A program made the translations under genes and the position numbers. This document shows positions 12,249-25,322 of a stretch of 64,000 nucleotides of DNA, in pieces; the stretch's first letter is position 1, and every line of letters starts with the position of its first letter. Origin of the DNA: Ilex aquifolium (taxonomy: Eukaryota; Streptophyta; Magnoliopsida; Aquifoliales; Aquifoliaceae). The stretch spans positions 21,279,844 through 21,343,843 of the forward strand of contig OX637402.1 of assembly GCA_951799425.1 (NCBI GenBank), written 5' to 3'. The notes under the pieces are model-generated. The model was not told where the DNA came from and made no database searches. It saw nothing but the letters and a program-made list of their open reading frames with translations.

Positions 12249-12995
12249 ACTAGTTATTACCTGTGCCTGAAGGCACAGAGTAATAAAAAATGGTAAACAA
12301 TAAATATATTTGTATTCATATCCAAAATCAAATCACAAACATATAGAATGGTTAAAATAATTTAAGCATCGGTTTGTAGTGGGGGTAAGAGGTGGTGGGC
12401 GGCAGTGGTAGTGGTAGGAGACGGTGATGGTTGTGGTGAGTGACAATGACCGTGGTGGCGGTGAGGGCGGCGGCGATGGTGGTGGTGGCGGCAACGACGA
12501 TGGCAATGGTGGTGGTGGTGGCAGCGGTGGCGGCGGTGATGGTGGTGGAGGCGGTGGTGGTGGTGGCAACGGCGACGACGGTGGTGGCGTTAGTGGCGGC
12601 GGCGACGGTGGTGGTTGTGGTGGTGGCGACGACAATGGTGGTGGTGGTTGTGGTGGCGGCGACGACGATGGTGGTGGTGGTTGTGGTGGCGACAGCGGCA
12701 GTGGTGGTGGTGGTGGTGGTGGCGGCGGTGGTGGTGGTGGCGGCGGTAGTGGTAGTGCGGTTTCAAACACTATTATTTTTTTAAAGTATTTTTGAGAAAT
12801 AATTTCTAGAAGTACTTTTAAAAAATCACTCAAAACACACTCTTAGGACCCTATTTTTCCTATTAAATTTAAGTTGTTAATATTAACCGTTAGATTAACT
12901 ATAAATTAAAATTTTAAGCGATCTCAACCACGAATAGCAAAAGTCATTTTGTTTATCTTTTGAGATTTGAATTGTAAGTTACTTTATTATATAGA
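12249..12995 (-). mobile_element. Non-autonomous Helitron carrying a (GGN)n array
   Basis: This 747 bp block is absent from the sister copy near 3750. On the minus strand its 5' end is TCTATATAATAAAGT. Its 3' end has the hairpin CTGTGCCTTCAGGCACAG, followed about 7 bases later by the terminal CTAGT, the CTRRT signature of Helitrons. There are no terminal inverted repeats and no target duplication, as expected for the family. The flanks are AT-repeat DNA, so the exact insertion point is blurred. About 400 bp of interior (12380-12770) is GGT/GGC trinucleotide repeat. No Rep/helicase is encoded. Confidence 0.72.
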
Positions 12996-13365
12996 TATAT
13001 ATGAAAGAATATATAGACAAATAAGATATATTTCAACAAAAATAATTAATTTTTTATCCATTTTCTTTCCGATTTTGGAGGGATTGATTTTGGTGAGTTG
13101 GAAGGAAAGCTTATTCATCCATTTTTTCATCCTTTCTATTTTTCTTTTTTACCAAATATGATATTTTATTTATTCATTTAATTTTCCATCTTTCTAACTT
13201 TTTATCGTACCAAAGGAGGATAAGATAAGGCAAACCAACGGATGCCATATTTCTCCCGTTAAAAGCTAATCTTTGTAGTGTTAACTTTGCATTCAAATAA
13301 GTGAGGGTCCCATCCATACCACCAAAATTAAAAAAAACAAAACAAAACAAAACAAAAAAGCAAAC

Positions 13366-14399
13366 TAATTAATCATTTTCCCAAGTTGCAATTTAATGAA
13401 TTGACTAGAATGGGATCATTTGTAACACGGATATAACAATGAACCCCGACCCAAATAATGCGGGTCTGAACCGGACGATCCAGTAATTGGTTTTCGGACA
13501 CAATAGAATATGTACACTTACCCAAATTACCCTCCACAGTTACTTGAATGGACAAAAAAGTCTGACTATTCTACGCCTCACCACGGGATTTCTATTGCAG
13601 AGAATGAGGACAAAAAGGGCACACGAGCTGTCTCTGTGGGCACTTAATAGGAAGCAGAATGAAGGCTCACGTGCACATGATGAAGCTTCTGTTTGCTGCT
13701 GGCATGTGATTTTGGGTCCCCATGCTTTCTTTTCGTAATTTGTCACTTTTGTTTTTCTTTTTTCTATTTTCCTTAAAGTTTGAAAATAAAAAAGTTTGGA
13801 ATAACATAAATCCTAGGTAGGCTCGAGATGATTGGAGTTCTAAAACGACAAATCTAAATGAGGTCTTTTATATATTTTTAAGTGAATTTCTTTTCACTTT
13901 TTAAAGTACAAAATTATTAATAAAATATTTGTATTAAACTAATGGTAATATATTATTTTTAGTTAATAGTATGATTAATTTACGTAATCTTTCTTATGAC
14001 ACAAAACAATTTGAGGCAAGATTTTATTAATTTTCATCTTGGAAATCTTTTTTTTTTTTTTTGGTAGAAGTAATTATTAAAGGTATTGTAAGTAATATAT
14101 TATAAGCAAAATATTAACTTTAAAAGAATTTAAATTTAATATCGAATTTAGTACTTCAATTAAAAAACTTATTATTTGAGTGCTCGGAACAGAGTGAGAA
14201 AAAAATGAGTTGATAATTGTTTCTAACTTTTATGACTTACATGACAATAGTAAAAAGTCTAATAACGATAATTATAAAATAACGATAATTTTATCAAATT
14301 ATTAGATTAAACTTTTATAAAGCTATTTTTATTGAACTTAGACTATTATTCATTATGAAATACTAACATGAAATGTAGTGCATAACAAAATTGGGGCCT
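13366..14399. other. Non-coding DNA of duplication copy 2
   Basis: Collinear with 4345-5375, with about 1-2% substitutions by eye. Nothing coding is supported. Confidence 0.6.
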
Positions 14400-14408
14400 T
14401 ATTTTTTT

Positions 14409-15316
14409 GGGAAATTTGGAGGCCGGTCCCCCTATATGGACTTGTTTGGACTTAAATCCATTAAGGAAACTTATTTGTTATGAAGTCTGTTTTTTGTCAA
14501 TTTTACTATACTATCCCTTCCCTTTAGAAGTGAAATAAAACTAAAAATTAAAAACTCCTAAATCTTAGGAGTTTGACTAACATTAAAATCTTTTCTCTCT
14601 CATATCTATCTATATCCATATATAGGTTAAGAGTTTGACTAACATTAAAATTTTCCCTCTCTCTTATCTATCTATATCCATATATAGGTTAGATGTATAT
14701 ATATATATATAGTAACATTAAAAATAAAAAATAGTAACATTTAAATACAAAAAAAAAGTTATCATTTGGATACAAAAAATAATACATTTAAACACAAAAA
14801 AATAGTAACATTTAAACATAAAAAAAAATTGAAACATTCAATATTAATATTTTTAAAAAATAACAACAGTAAAATGTTCAACAAAAATATTAGCATGTTC
14901 AACAAAAATAGTAATATGTTTAACAAAAACTGTAACATACTTGACAATAATTATTTCTCTCAAATTCAAATGCAAAAAATAGTACCATTCAAATATAAAA
15001 AATAATAATATTAAAAAAAAAAAATTGTAACATTGAATATTAATATTTAGTAAAATAATAGTAGTAGCATACTCAATAAAAACAGTAACATGCTCAACAT
15101 AATAGTAACATGAACAGTAACATACTCAACAAAAGCAGTAACATGAACAATAACATAATAAAAAAAATAGTAACATGAATTTGAATATATATATATATAT
15201 ATAATAACCCAACGTATATATATATATATAAAGAGAGAGAGAGTTTTGAATTTGAATTTTAAATTTATGATAGAGATTATATAATATAGAGAGAGATAGA
15301 GAGCGCTTTGAATTTG

Positions 15317-15361
<45 letters not shown>

Positions 15362-15615
15362 TGAATTTGAATTTTAAATTTATGATGGAGATTTTATTGG
15401 CATATTTTAATTGACCTTGAATTAAGGGATAACAATTTCTAAAATAGGAAATTAATTTAACTTCCTTTCAAGGAAGGGTATTTTTGAGATAAAAAAAAAA
15501 AGTGGACTTAAGTCATTACATATAATTTTAAATATGGACTTAGTCTCTTATAAGTTTCCTTACAGGACTTATCTTCAAACAAGTACATCTAAGGAGACTC
15601 ACTTCCAATTTTCAC
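14409..15615. mobile_element. Non-autonomous Mutator-like element (MULE)
   Basis: A 1207 bp insertion absent from copy 1. Its ends are inverted repeats of roughly 65 bp: GGGAAATTTGGAGG...GGAAACTTAT on the left, and GTGAAAATTGGAAG...GGAAACTTAT on the reverse strand from the right. It is flanked by the 9-bp duplication TATTTTTTT (14400-14408 and 15616-15624). Copy 1 has one TATTTTTTT at the empty site. A 9-bp AT-rich duplication with long inverted repeats is the Mutator pattern. The interior has no transposase. It holds two ~65 bp repeats (14575-14690), AGTAACAT-type repeats (14700-15180), and (TA)n and (GA)n runs (15185-15360). Confidence 0.85.
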
Positions 15616-15624
15616 TATTTTTTT

Positions 15625-18545
15625 CATGGTGCCTAAAGCCATCGCTTTGATGGTCTTAGGCTCCAGCCGACCACAAAACCTCACGTTTCATGGGCCAGGG
15701 GAGGCAACATCACCACTTAAGTGGTAGAGGCAAACATATGGGCCAGGGGAGGCCCGGGCCCACCCTGGATTTTTTTTACCTATTTATATTTGGTTTTTTT
15801 TTTTTTTAATGTCTTCAATTGTGTTCATCCTATAAAATGTTTCTAGCTCTGTCACTGCCAACATCACCCCCTCAAAACAACCACCACCACTCCCCACCAC
15901 TATCATTGTCAATCCTCCTCCACTACCAACTCTTCATCATTGTTATCACTATGCTAAAACTACTAACCTTGCCCCTGCCCCCATCATTGCCACAAACTCC
16001 CCCACTATCTCTACAATTACCAACACCACTATTAGCTTGATCACTACCACCCTACCACCACCATTGTGGTGCCAAATGATGTTGATATGATGGCGGTAGT
16101 GGTGGGATAAAGATTAAGGCAATGGTGGTAGCATCTATGGTGGTAACTGCAACAATAATAGGCCATGGTAATGGTGATGGAGGGATAATGGTGGCAGTGA
16201 TGATGGCAACTATGGGGGTAATGGAGGTGGTAATAGTGATGGAGGTGATAGTGGAGTTGTGGTGGTGGTTATGGCAAGGGAGTTGGTAACGACAGTGACA
16301 CCGGGGTGATGGTAGCTATTGTAGAGTGACAACAATAAAGGTGGCGGTGCTGGTGGTGCTAGTGATGGTGACAACGATGATATATATTTGGTGGTGGCAG
16401 CGGCGATTATAACATGGTGGGGAATAAGTAGTGGTGGTGGTATGGTAGAGAGAAAGACTAATTAATAAAAAAAATTATCATTCTCAAGCTTTAGCTTCTT
16501 GTATTAATCAAATAGTTTGATTCGTGTTAGTACTTAAATTTCAAAACATATCAAATAATTTTTATATTAAATTCAGCATTGAGTACTTAATTTTCTATTT
16601 TATCAAACATCACTTAAAAGGTATGCAGATCTATTTTCGAGTACCATCTTCTTGTAGTTGCAATTTTTCATCCTATATATTCTAAATAATCATCAAACCA
16701 AATCGTTTAGATCTCGAAAAAGATATCAAAATTTAAATTTCAAATGAATAGAGATGCTTGAATAAGCAAATTTCATGAAGAAAAAAAAAAGTGAATATGA
16801 CCCTCTCATCCAATCATACATTGATTTCAGTTACAAAATTTGGGAAATGTTTTAAAAAGAATGGCATTGCTGATACAATACGTGAAAATTAGGCCCCAAC
16901 CCACTTGCTACCTTGGAGTTTTCACATCACTCACATGCAAAGAAATTTGGCCGGCACTTTTTGCTCGTGATGAGCTACGTGGCCCACTCAAAATCTTTAC
17001 ACTATGCCATGATAAATACTTGGCAGAAACTGGGCTTTGGCTTGAAGTGTAGAAATGTGGAATATTTTTAATGAGGGATCAAATTTGACGCAGCCGTAAC
17101 GAAGGAAGACGAGGACATCACTGTCTCTTCTAATTGTATAGAATAACAACATTTTGATATTTACAAAGACAACAAGACAATAACTCTGAAAACTATATAT
17201 TATTCAATGAATAACTCATATTATATAGGACAATATATGTAAGAGCGATCAAAATCTTAATCATTCTTATAATATAGTACCAATATTCCTAATTATACAA
17301 AATTTATCAAAAATAAAAAAAATTAAAATTTAACTAATTAACATAAAATCGTGTGATATCTGTAGTCTAACAAAATCGAGTGCACTAAATTCGGATTATC
17401 CTATTATTTATTATTAATTTTTGAAATCTTTTCAAAAACGATAAAAACGGGATTTTGAGGACCTAAATGATGGATTTTGGTCCAAAAAAACTGAAGGAGC
17501 TCATGACAAAATTGATGAGTCTTACTGAATTGAGTCTGACCTATTTTGTCTCTACTATTACTTTTTTTTCGCTATGATTTGTAGGTGTGTGAGTCATTCT
17601 GCTCCAAGTAATTTGTTGTCAAATGTTCTTCATCAAAATTTTAGTTTTGGTATATAATTTAATTTAGTTTGAAAACGGGATCATTTCAAAAAAAAATTCA
17701 GAAACAAAGACAAGGTTTAAAAAATATTCCTTCTAAAATATTGTGATACTTTGGCCTAAACATTCTGAAACAGTTTCATAAGAATTTTGGACTATATTTG
17801 ACTTGTATCTCAAAAAATAATATTCGAAAACTATTTTTTGAAAGAGATTTAGAAATAGTTCTACAGAATACAAAGGCAAGTGTTTTTATATTTTTTGTGT
17901 TACAGAACTTGTTTGATTATATAATTCCAAAAATAATTCTACAAAATAGAAAATAGTAAAATTTGTTTAAACAATAATTCATAAAATAATGACAACAGAT
18001 ATGTGGTAGTGATAGACGTGGTGGAAATGTGGTGGTGGTGGAAGTGTGGTGATGGTGGATGTAGTGGTGATGGACGTGTGGTAGTGGTAGTGGTGGTGGT
18101 GATGATGTTTTCTAAATTCTGAAAATATTTCAAAAAGAATGATAACTTATTCTCTAAATCTATATACTTTTTGTTCTCAGTTTTTAAAAAATTAAAAACA
18201 AAAAACAGCTGGCTAAATAATTTTTTTCCCACCAAAAATAGAAAAATAGTTTCTAAGATAAAAATCAAGCAGAGCCTTGGTGTTCTGAAACACTCAAAAA
18301 CTGTTGAAATTCAACACTGTATAACAATAATTCCGGAAACGTTTGGGTAGAAACAAAATGAAAGTTTGATTCTTGATCTTCATTGAAAGTTTGGATGTTG
18401 AGCTTATGGATAGCCCAATTATGACCCGGCCCAATATAATGTATTCAAAAGGTTATTTGAAATAATTTGGGCCGTCAAGTTGTAAATTGACAACAGACAC
18501 CAAGTGGGCTTACTAATGTTCTAGGTGTACCGAATATAATAATTG
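15625..18545. other. Non-coding DNA of duplication copy 2
   Basis: Collinear with 5380-8387. The first 1.7 kb is nearly identical to copy 1. The part from about 17345 to 18250 differs by many substitutions and small indels. It includes the low-complexity block and GGTGGT runs near 18000-18105. No gene is supported. Confidence 0.6.
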
Positions 18546-18550
18546 AAATG

Positions 18551-19273
18551 TGTTGGAAAAGTGGATCCAAATAAAGTGAACGACAGGGTGAGGCGCGGAC
18601 TAGGTCGCTCTCTTAAGACGATTCGCGCCCCTTTATGAAAGAATCACAGCACAGAAGGTATAGACGCGTCGTCCCCAGGATACAACAGCCCAGCCTATTG
18701 ACTGTTGCTTCACTCAAATCTGCACAATCGAATGAAGCAGAAGCTTCACACACACCTTTGAATATTGCCCAGAAACTTATCTAAGAAAATATAGCTGATA
18801 TGATATATATCTGTATACTGAATATATGTACATATATATACTGATAATATATGTGTTTAATAGGCCATAATTACTTTTATATTTAATTGGATAATAAATT
18901 AAAATATGACTGTTGGAATACTAGCCGTTGGAGGCTTTTGGTATTCAGCAACTGAAATTTTAATATTGAAGTAATAACAGAAAATAATAAAAAGTGGGTT
19001 TAATACCAGTTAATATTTTATTTTAGGCGAGTCAGGGGGACCCACTACCCGGGTCGTGGACTAGGTACAACCATGTGTTTCGTAGATGGTAGAAATCCGT
19101 ATCTCCTCCGCCAGTCCCCCCCTGCGCACGTGAGAGTCCCAAGACCTCTCTTTGATTCAAAGGCTAGATAACACTAGTCTATATATATACTCAAGTATCT
19201 TTGGTCTTTTAGTCGATGTGGGATTGAGTTCCCACACAAGACAAAACCCTCTTTTAGTTAAAATATTCTAACA
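18551..19273. mobile_element. Solo LTR, copia-like
   Basis: The 723 bp element starts TGTTGGAAAAG, ends ATTCTAACA, and is flanked by AAATG (18546-18550 and 19274-19278). Copy 1 has the empty site (GAAATGGATC near 8390). Ends of the form TGTTGGAA/TTCTAACA are usual in Ty1/copia LTRs. A TATATATA and a GATGTGGGAT motif near 19180-19220 look like promoter-side sequence if read on the minus strand, but orientation is not certain. No internal region is present. Confidence 0.85.
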
Positions 19274-19489
19274 AAATGGATCAAAATGGACCAATAAGCA
19301 AAACTACAAAGATCCAAATACAACCCTTGTAACTCTTGTTTTTAAGTTTTCGAAAACGTTGTGGTTGTTAGAACCCTTGTACCGTTCAAAATTAGAACAT
19401 GGGATCAAAAATTTAGAATTAATCACTTGCACCTAAGGATGAAACCAAGATTTTGTCGTGAGATGGATCCAAAAAAATAATAATGGCAC

Positions 19490-20230
19490 GATAAGTACTT
19501 TTATTTAATGGGGTTATTGAACAAGTTATTATTAATTAAAATTTTCCTTTACCTCCTTCTTCAATTTTATAATTCAATACAACACCTGAACTTTCTTGGG
19601 TGGAAGAAGGTTCATCTCAAAAGTCAAAGCCGACCCAACGAGGTTTTCAACCAACATCGTGGACATGTTGACACTTGTTTCAAGAGAGGTCACTTTGGCA
19701 TGAAATCTCTCAAGTAGAGATCTCAAGATTTTCTACTTGATTTTGGTATCTAATGTCAAAGAAGAATTAATAATATCGCACAATTTGACATAAAAAATAC
19801 CAAAAGTTTCTTCCTCTGACATCCTCAACATCTCAAATTGTGAGATGTACCTTTGGAGATGAGACATCTTGACCATTGTAGTTTCTTCATGTAAAACCAC
19901 AACAATATCTCATGCCTCCTTTGAAGTTTCACGATTAGCAACACTTTGGAACTCATTGGATGTCATGACATTGAATAATGTATTCAAGCCTTTTGAGTTC
20001 TACCCCGTCGAATCGATCTCGGTCTTCGGTCGAGTCGTTGGGGATTTTAATTCAACCACCGCTTCACCACCTTCACTTGTGTGGTTGCAGTGGGAGGGCT
20101 CCAACCTGCTTGGACAGTCATCTACACCCTTTCATCAATGGATTAAGAAATGCTCTCATGTGAGTTTTCCAATAAGCAAAGTTCGATCCATCGAAAAGAG
20201 GTGGTCGTCTAATTGAACAACCTTCCTTTT
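19490..20230 (-). pseudogene. Ty1/copia gag remnant (copy 2)
   Basis: Duplicate of 8600-9335, with the same minus-strand copia gag fragments and the same kind of interruptions. It differs by a few substitutions and a 3-bp insertion near 19560. Confidence 0.7.
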
Positions 20231-20363
20231 GAGAATCCATCGAATAATAACTCGTAGTAACAATAAATTTCTTGAAGGTAAACAACTAGGCAAGTAAGCA
20301 AAAATAAGATATGCCTACTTAGTGTCTATAGACTTAGGGCAACCACACTCTGATACTAATTAT

Positions 20364-21575
20364 TGTTTCAGGAGGGGGAACTCGATATGGATCTTCCCTC
20401 ACGATTATGCACATGGAGACCAAGACACTATACTTAAAGGGGGATGAATTAGTTTTTCAATTTTAGCCCAAATTAAATGTCAATTAAAACTTATATCTAT
20501 CACAATTACCTCTTCTCAATTAAATGCAAAAATTAATGAAGAGAACTCTTTTTCAAACACCACTAATCATTTGAACCATGACGATTGATTTTAATTAATA
20601 TACAATTAATTCACTCCAGTGTGTATAATAGAAAGTAAAGAATACAAGCAATTTATTAATGCGAAAAACACTCTTCAAGAAAAATCGCAGGGATCCTCGA
20701 TGGGTTCACCAAAGTCTAATCCACTACTCTCCAAGTCAACATACAAGTACTCGAGATTTATATTTCAACCAATACCATGGTTAGACGCTCCTTTCCTTGC
20801 TACGTCTCCCCGCCCAAACTCCCTCTCCGATATCTGGTATAGTTTTACTTGGACTTTCTGCCGCATGATTCGTCTAAGCCTTAAGTGATTATGGACACAC
20901 CAACAATCCTCAGTATACACAGGCCAATGGGTTTGTTTAACCAACAAGTTCTTCAACACCAGTATGTGAGGTTAAGTAGAATCACTATTGGTAGTCTTTG
21001 GATTCTAGGGATCTAAGTTGTGGTGGAAGCTCTCAAGGTACAAAGATAGTTTTCTCTCTTAGAAATCTCACAAGGGGTTTAACCTTGGTCTAGGAAAGGC
21101 AATCCATATTTATAGGCTTAGAATAATAGTAGTCTTGATAAATAAGAAAATTTAGATTCGTAAATGACCACTCAATCGGTGAAAGGGTCATCATAAGGCG
21201 GTTGATACTGAAATGAAAAATAACGTCTGAAGCCAGCGAAGGACAAATTATGCTCGAGCGATCCCCCTCGGCCTTTTCCCTTTTTATTCCTAGTCATACC
21301 ACTCTAGAGAAGGCTAATAAGTATAGGGTGGTCCCTATAAGTTGTTAAGCCTAAAATCATGTAAAAACTTGTACTATTGAGCACTAAAGGGTGTTGCTCA
21401 AAGAGGGGTCCGATTGTGACTCAAACTATGTTTTCAAAACTGATAAATGGTTTAGAAAAACTTTTCTTTTAAAATCACCTAGGAGTTATAATCAATGCAC
21501 TGTTATAGAAGTATATAAAATTCAATGCATGATTTAGGAGTCATATAACTTTTCAATGCATGATTTAGGAGTCGT
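20364..21575 (-). mobile_element. Copia LTR remnant (copy 2), with TATA region intact
   Basis: Duplicate of the LTR at 9469-10535, keeping 166 bp that copy 1 lacks. The retained DNA begins just upstream, on the minus strand, of TATAAATA (21107-21114), so it is probably the U3 promoter-proximal part. The outer edge is uncertain by tens of bases; gypsy protease sequence resumes near 21610. Confidence 0.6.
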
Positions 21576-21609
21576 ATGATAATCAATGACTAATACTAAT
21601 CAAATTCTA

Positions 21610-23390
21610 GGATCTATAAATTCTTTTGTGTCTCCTACAGTATCAATGACATTGGGTGTGGAACTCGAATCACTAGAGTTTGATTTCATTAAGGAAACTC
21701 CTACTGGTGTTTTGAGTTAGTAAATTTTGTGTACCCATGGTGTAGGGTATACAATGGAGAGCATCAGTTATTAGTTGATTTAGTATTCTTAGACCTTAGT
21801 GGTTTTGGTGTGATATTAGGTATGGACTAGTTAGTCACGCACTATGCGACGGTTGTTTCACAAAGAGAGTCATGTTTCATCCTCCTAATCATAGAGAATT
21901 TAGTTTTGAGGGGACATGAATTATTTCATTTCCTAGTCTTATCTCCACAAGTGAAAGCCCGAAAAATGTTAAGGAAAGATTTTTAGGGGTACATTGCTAG
22001 CATTATTGATATACAGAATGAGGGGTATTTTTGGAAGAGATACCAATAGTGAGGAAATTTTCGGATGTAGTCTGGGAGGTATATCAAATTGCCACCTATT
22101 AGGGAGATTGAGCTTGCCGTTGACATGGTACCCATTGCAGGTCTTATTTCTAAGACTCCTTATCGCATGGCACCAGTGGAGTTGAGAGGACTGAAGGTTT
22201 AGCTTCAAGAGTTGTTGGATTTTGGGTTTATTCGACCTGGTGAGTCATCATGGGGAGCACCAACATTGTTCGTGAAAAAAAAAATGAAAGCATGAGACTT
22301 TGCAATGACTACAGGGAGTTAAACAAAGTAACCATCAAGAATAAGTATCATCTTCCCCGCATAGATGATTTGTTTGACCAACTAAGGGGTGCTAAATTAT
22401 TCTCGAATGTTGACCTTTGAACGGGTTACCGCTAGTTGAAGATAAAGGCGAAAGATGTGTCTAATACTGCTTTCCGTACTTGTTATGGGACTATGAGTTT
22501 CTTGTGATGCTGTTTGGGCTAACCAATGCACCAGCAGCTTTTATGAATCTCATGAATAGGGTGTTTAAATAGTACTTGAATCAGTTTGTAATGGTATTTA
22601 TTGCTGATATCTTGGTGTACTTGAAGAGTTCTGAGGAACACAAGCAACATTTGAGAATCGAAAGCTTTATGCCAAACTCAAGAAATGTGAGTTCTGGTTG
22701 ACCAGTGTACCATTTTTGGGACACATGATTTCTGAGGAAAGGGTATCAGTTGATCCTCAGAAACTGAGAGCAGTTAAAAATTGGCCTCAACCAACGAATG
22801 TGGCTAAAGTACATAGTTTCTTGGGTCTGGAAGGGTATTATAGAAAATTTGTGGAAGGTTTCTCCAAAATAGCTATTCCATTGATCCAGTTGACATAGAA
22901 GAGGGTAGTTTTTCAGTAGATTGATGATTGTGAAAATAGTTTTAACGACTCAAAGGAAAGATTAGTCTCTACTCCGGTTCTTACCATACCTGTAAAGGGT
23001 GGTGTGTATGATATCTACTGTGATGCTTCAGGTAAAGAGTTGGGTTGTGTATTGATGCAACGTAGGAAGGCTATGACTTATGCTTCTAGGCAGTTGAATC
23101 CCTAAGAGCAAAACTATCCAACACATGATTTAGTATTGACAAATGTGGTGTTTGCACTGAAAATATGGAGACACTATTTTTATGGAGACATGTGAGACAT
23201 ATACAGATCACAAGAGTCTCCAGTATTTATCCACACACAGTGACCTGGACATGAGACAACGGAGGTGGCTAGGGATAATCAAAGACTATGATATGAAATT
23301 GCATTATCATCCAAGGAAAACAAAGTGGTGGCAAATGCATGCACCAAGTAGAAAATCTATAAGGAGCGTGGTTTATTTGCCATAAATGCT
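21610..23390 (+). pseudogene. Decayed Ty3/gypsy (chromovirus-like) protease-RT-RNase H
   Basis: Translations in shifting frames show, in order, a retropepsin fragment (to VILGMD near 21830), the RT entry region (MAPVELRGL, then [13 protein letters not shown]), the [16 protein letters not shown] block, an altered catalytic box (FIADILVYL), the LGHMISEERVSVDPQK region (22700-22890), and RNase H (YASRQLN, TDHKSLQYL, 23030-23300). Numerous stops and frame changes make it non-functional. It lacks recognisable integrase and LTRs here. It straddles the right breakpoint of the duplication. Confidence 0.8.
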
Positions 23391-25317
23391 TACCCTGAAC
23401 TCCAATTGAGTTTATTCTTATGGAATTGGAAAGTAGACTTCAAGAGTTATAAAAGTGTATTTCATTAACATTTTGTGAATCGGCTTCTAACTTGGTCAAA
23501 TTCAACCCGGAATTCTAGGACAAAACGCGCGTTTAGACACACGAGGCAGAAATTTGTCCAACCCAGACCTTTTTTTAGTGCGTTTCTCCTATTTTGTCAC
23601 TATAAATACCCCAGAGACTTCTTTTAGAGTTCTTATTCATGTTGTTTCAACCCCCAAGAAGTCTTGGAGAGAAGAATAGGATGAAGATGAATAGATTGGG
23701 CGTGCTCTTGAAGGCATCAACGTGTTACTTCGATTAATCTCATCTCCAGTCCGATCAAAGACAAGTGATCTATGTTGGGACTTGGGTATTCATGAGGAAT
23801 TTATCCCTTATAGTCTGTCTTCAAAAAATTGTCAAGATTCGAACTCATGACGTCTAAATTTACAGCTCATCTCTATTACTACTTAAGCTATCTCTTGGGG
23901 TTATTATTTCAGCTTTCTACTAAAGGAAATGGTGAGAATAAATCAGTAAACTTTTTGATTAATCAACGTACAGCAGGGCCAAGTTCAATCAAGACAAGGG
24001 GTTCTTACCAAAAATAAAATTAAGGCAAAAAGTTTGTTTTTCCTAATGCCGAGGCCCCCTATTCTTAATTAAGTATGCTTTTTTTTGACCAAAAAAAATA
24101 ATAGATATATCCACAACTCGTTTGGTTCATGGAATATATCCTGCTAAGCACAACTTATTATAAAGCGAGTTAGATAGATTAAATCATATTTTGTTAGCTA
24201 ATCATGCCATGTTAAATATTCTTCAAGAACATCTAACCGATTTGATTATGGTGCCGAAAAATAAATTTTTAATACTATACCTTTATTTTTTGCCTAATAA
24301 AAAGTGAAACGTATAAAATTTTGTTTTATTATTTATATTAATTTATTAATTTTATAATTTATAACTATCAATCAATCAACCAAGATCTATGATTATAAAT
24401 TATTTTTTGTACGACAACAAAATTTATTTCATAAATGTTGTTTTTATTAAAACTTTTACCAAATTTTAAATTTCAAATGATCTGACACACTTATAGTTGT
24501 TGGATGGTTAGTAAAAATTTGTGGGACCTATTGATCCAACGTCTCACATTAGTTTGGGATAAAAAATTTGATGAATGTAGTATTGTTTATTTATTTTAGA
24601 TTATTGTATTCATATGTTGGTATAAAAAAGATTTCTTCGGAGATCAACAAGTGTAATCCCTTCAACATAATCTTTCTAGGTGCCTGCTTGAATAGGGTTC
24701 AGCATTTTCTTAAATGAATTCAATCAATAAAAGTTATGAGGATTAACAAAAGAGAATACTTTTATTAATTTGAGTTGTAATATTCGTTACAAGAGTTTGA
24801 TAAATTAGTCTTAACCATAGTACTAATTGACAGGCCGGTCCAAACCAGGCCCAGTTCAGAGACCTAGTTTAGAAATACAGATTAGGCTCAGGTCACAAAT
24901 GCAGTCAAACCAAGATTAGAAATAGAAGACAACAAGGATCAAACCTACCGTCTTGAAAAATTCAGTCTACTAGTGACGTACGTGATATCTTAAAAAGAGA
25001 ATCAGACAAGCCTCAACCACCTCGTCCGTTACGCTAACTTCACAGAGTAACCTACTTCTGTCACAATAGTAATGCCTTAATCAGGGCTCCCCGCAATGGC
25101 GCATCCATCAAAACCCGCTCAGGGTTGCTATGAAGACTGTACTCTCCTATTAATTAGGAGCCCCACTTATACATGAGGGGTATCACACACATCTCAGTAC
25201 ATTACACCTCTCAAGTAATAAAATTCTCTAGTCACCATCGGCATTTACAGTGGAATAGGTCAACCAGACCGGACTACCTAATATTTGTATTTATTTGTGT
25301 TGAGTCATATTTATTTC
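23391..25317. other. Intergenic DNA, possible LTR debris
   Basis: No gene is supported. A TATAAATACCCC-like motif near 23600 followed by pyrimidine-rich sequence resembles an LTR promoter and could belong to the decayed gypsy element upstream, but no matching pair or terminal duplication was found. The 24030-24800 stretch is plain AT-rich DNA. Confidence 0.5.
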
Positions 25318-25322
25318 ATCCT

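Larger units (their letters stand above)
10828..21927. repeat. Large tandem segmental duplication, copy 2
   Basis: This is the second copy of the 1556-10826 segment. It is longer because of private insertions: a Helitron at 12249-12995, a Mutator-like element at 14409-15615 and a copia-type solo LTR at 18551-19273. A further 166 bp near 21112-21277 is absent from copy 1. The right end lies inside a decayed Ty3/gypsy pol that continues beyond this copy. The ancestral segment therefore probably lay next to that element, and copy 1 kept only its truncated end. Confidence 0.93.

Noticed and set aside
12333..12833. 166-codon proline-rich open frame (minus strand) and glycine-rich frames opposite
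   Set aside because: It is simply the translation of a GGN trinucleotide array inside the Helitron. Open frames exist in several phases, with no start context or conserved domain.
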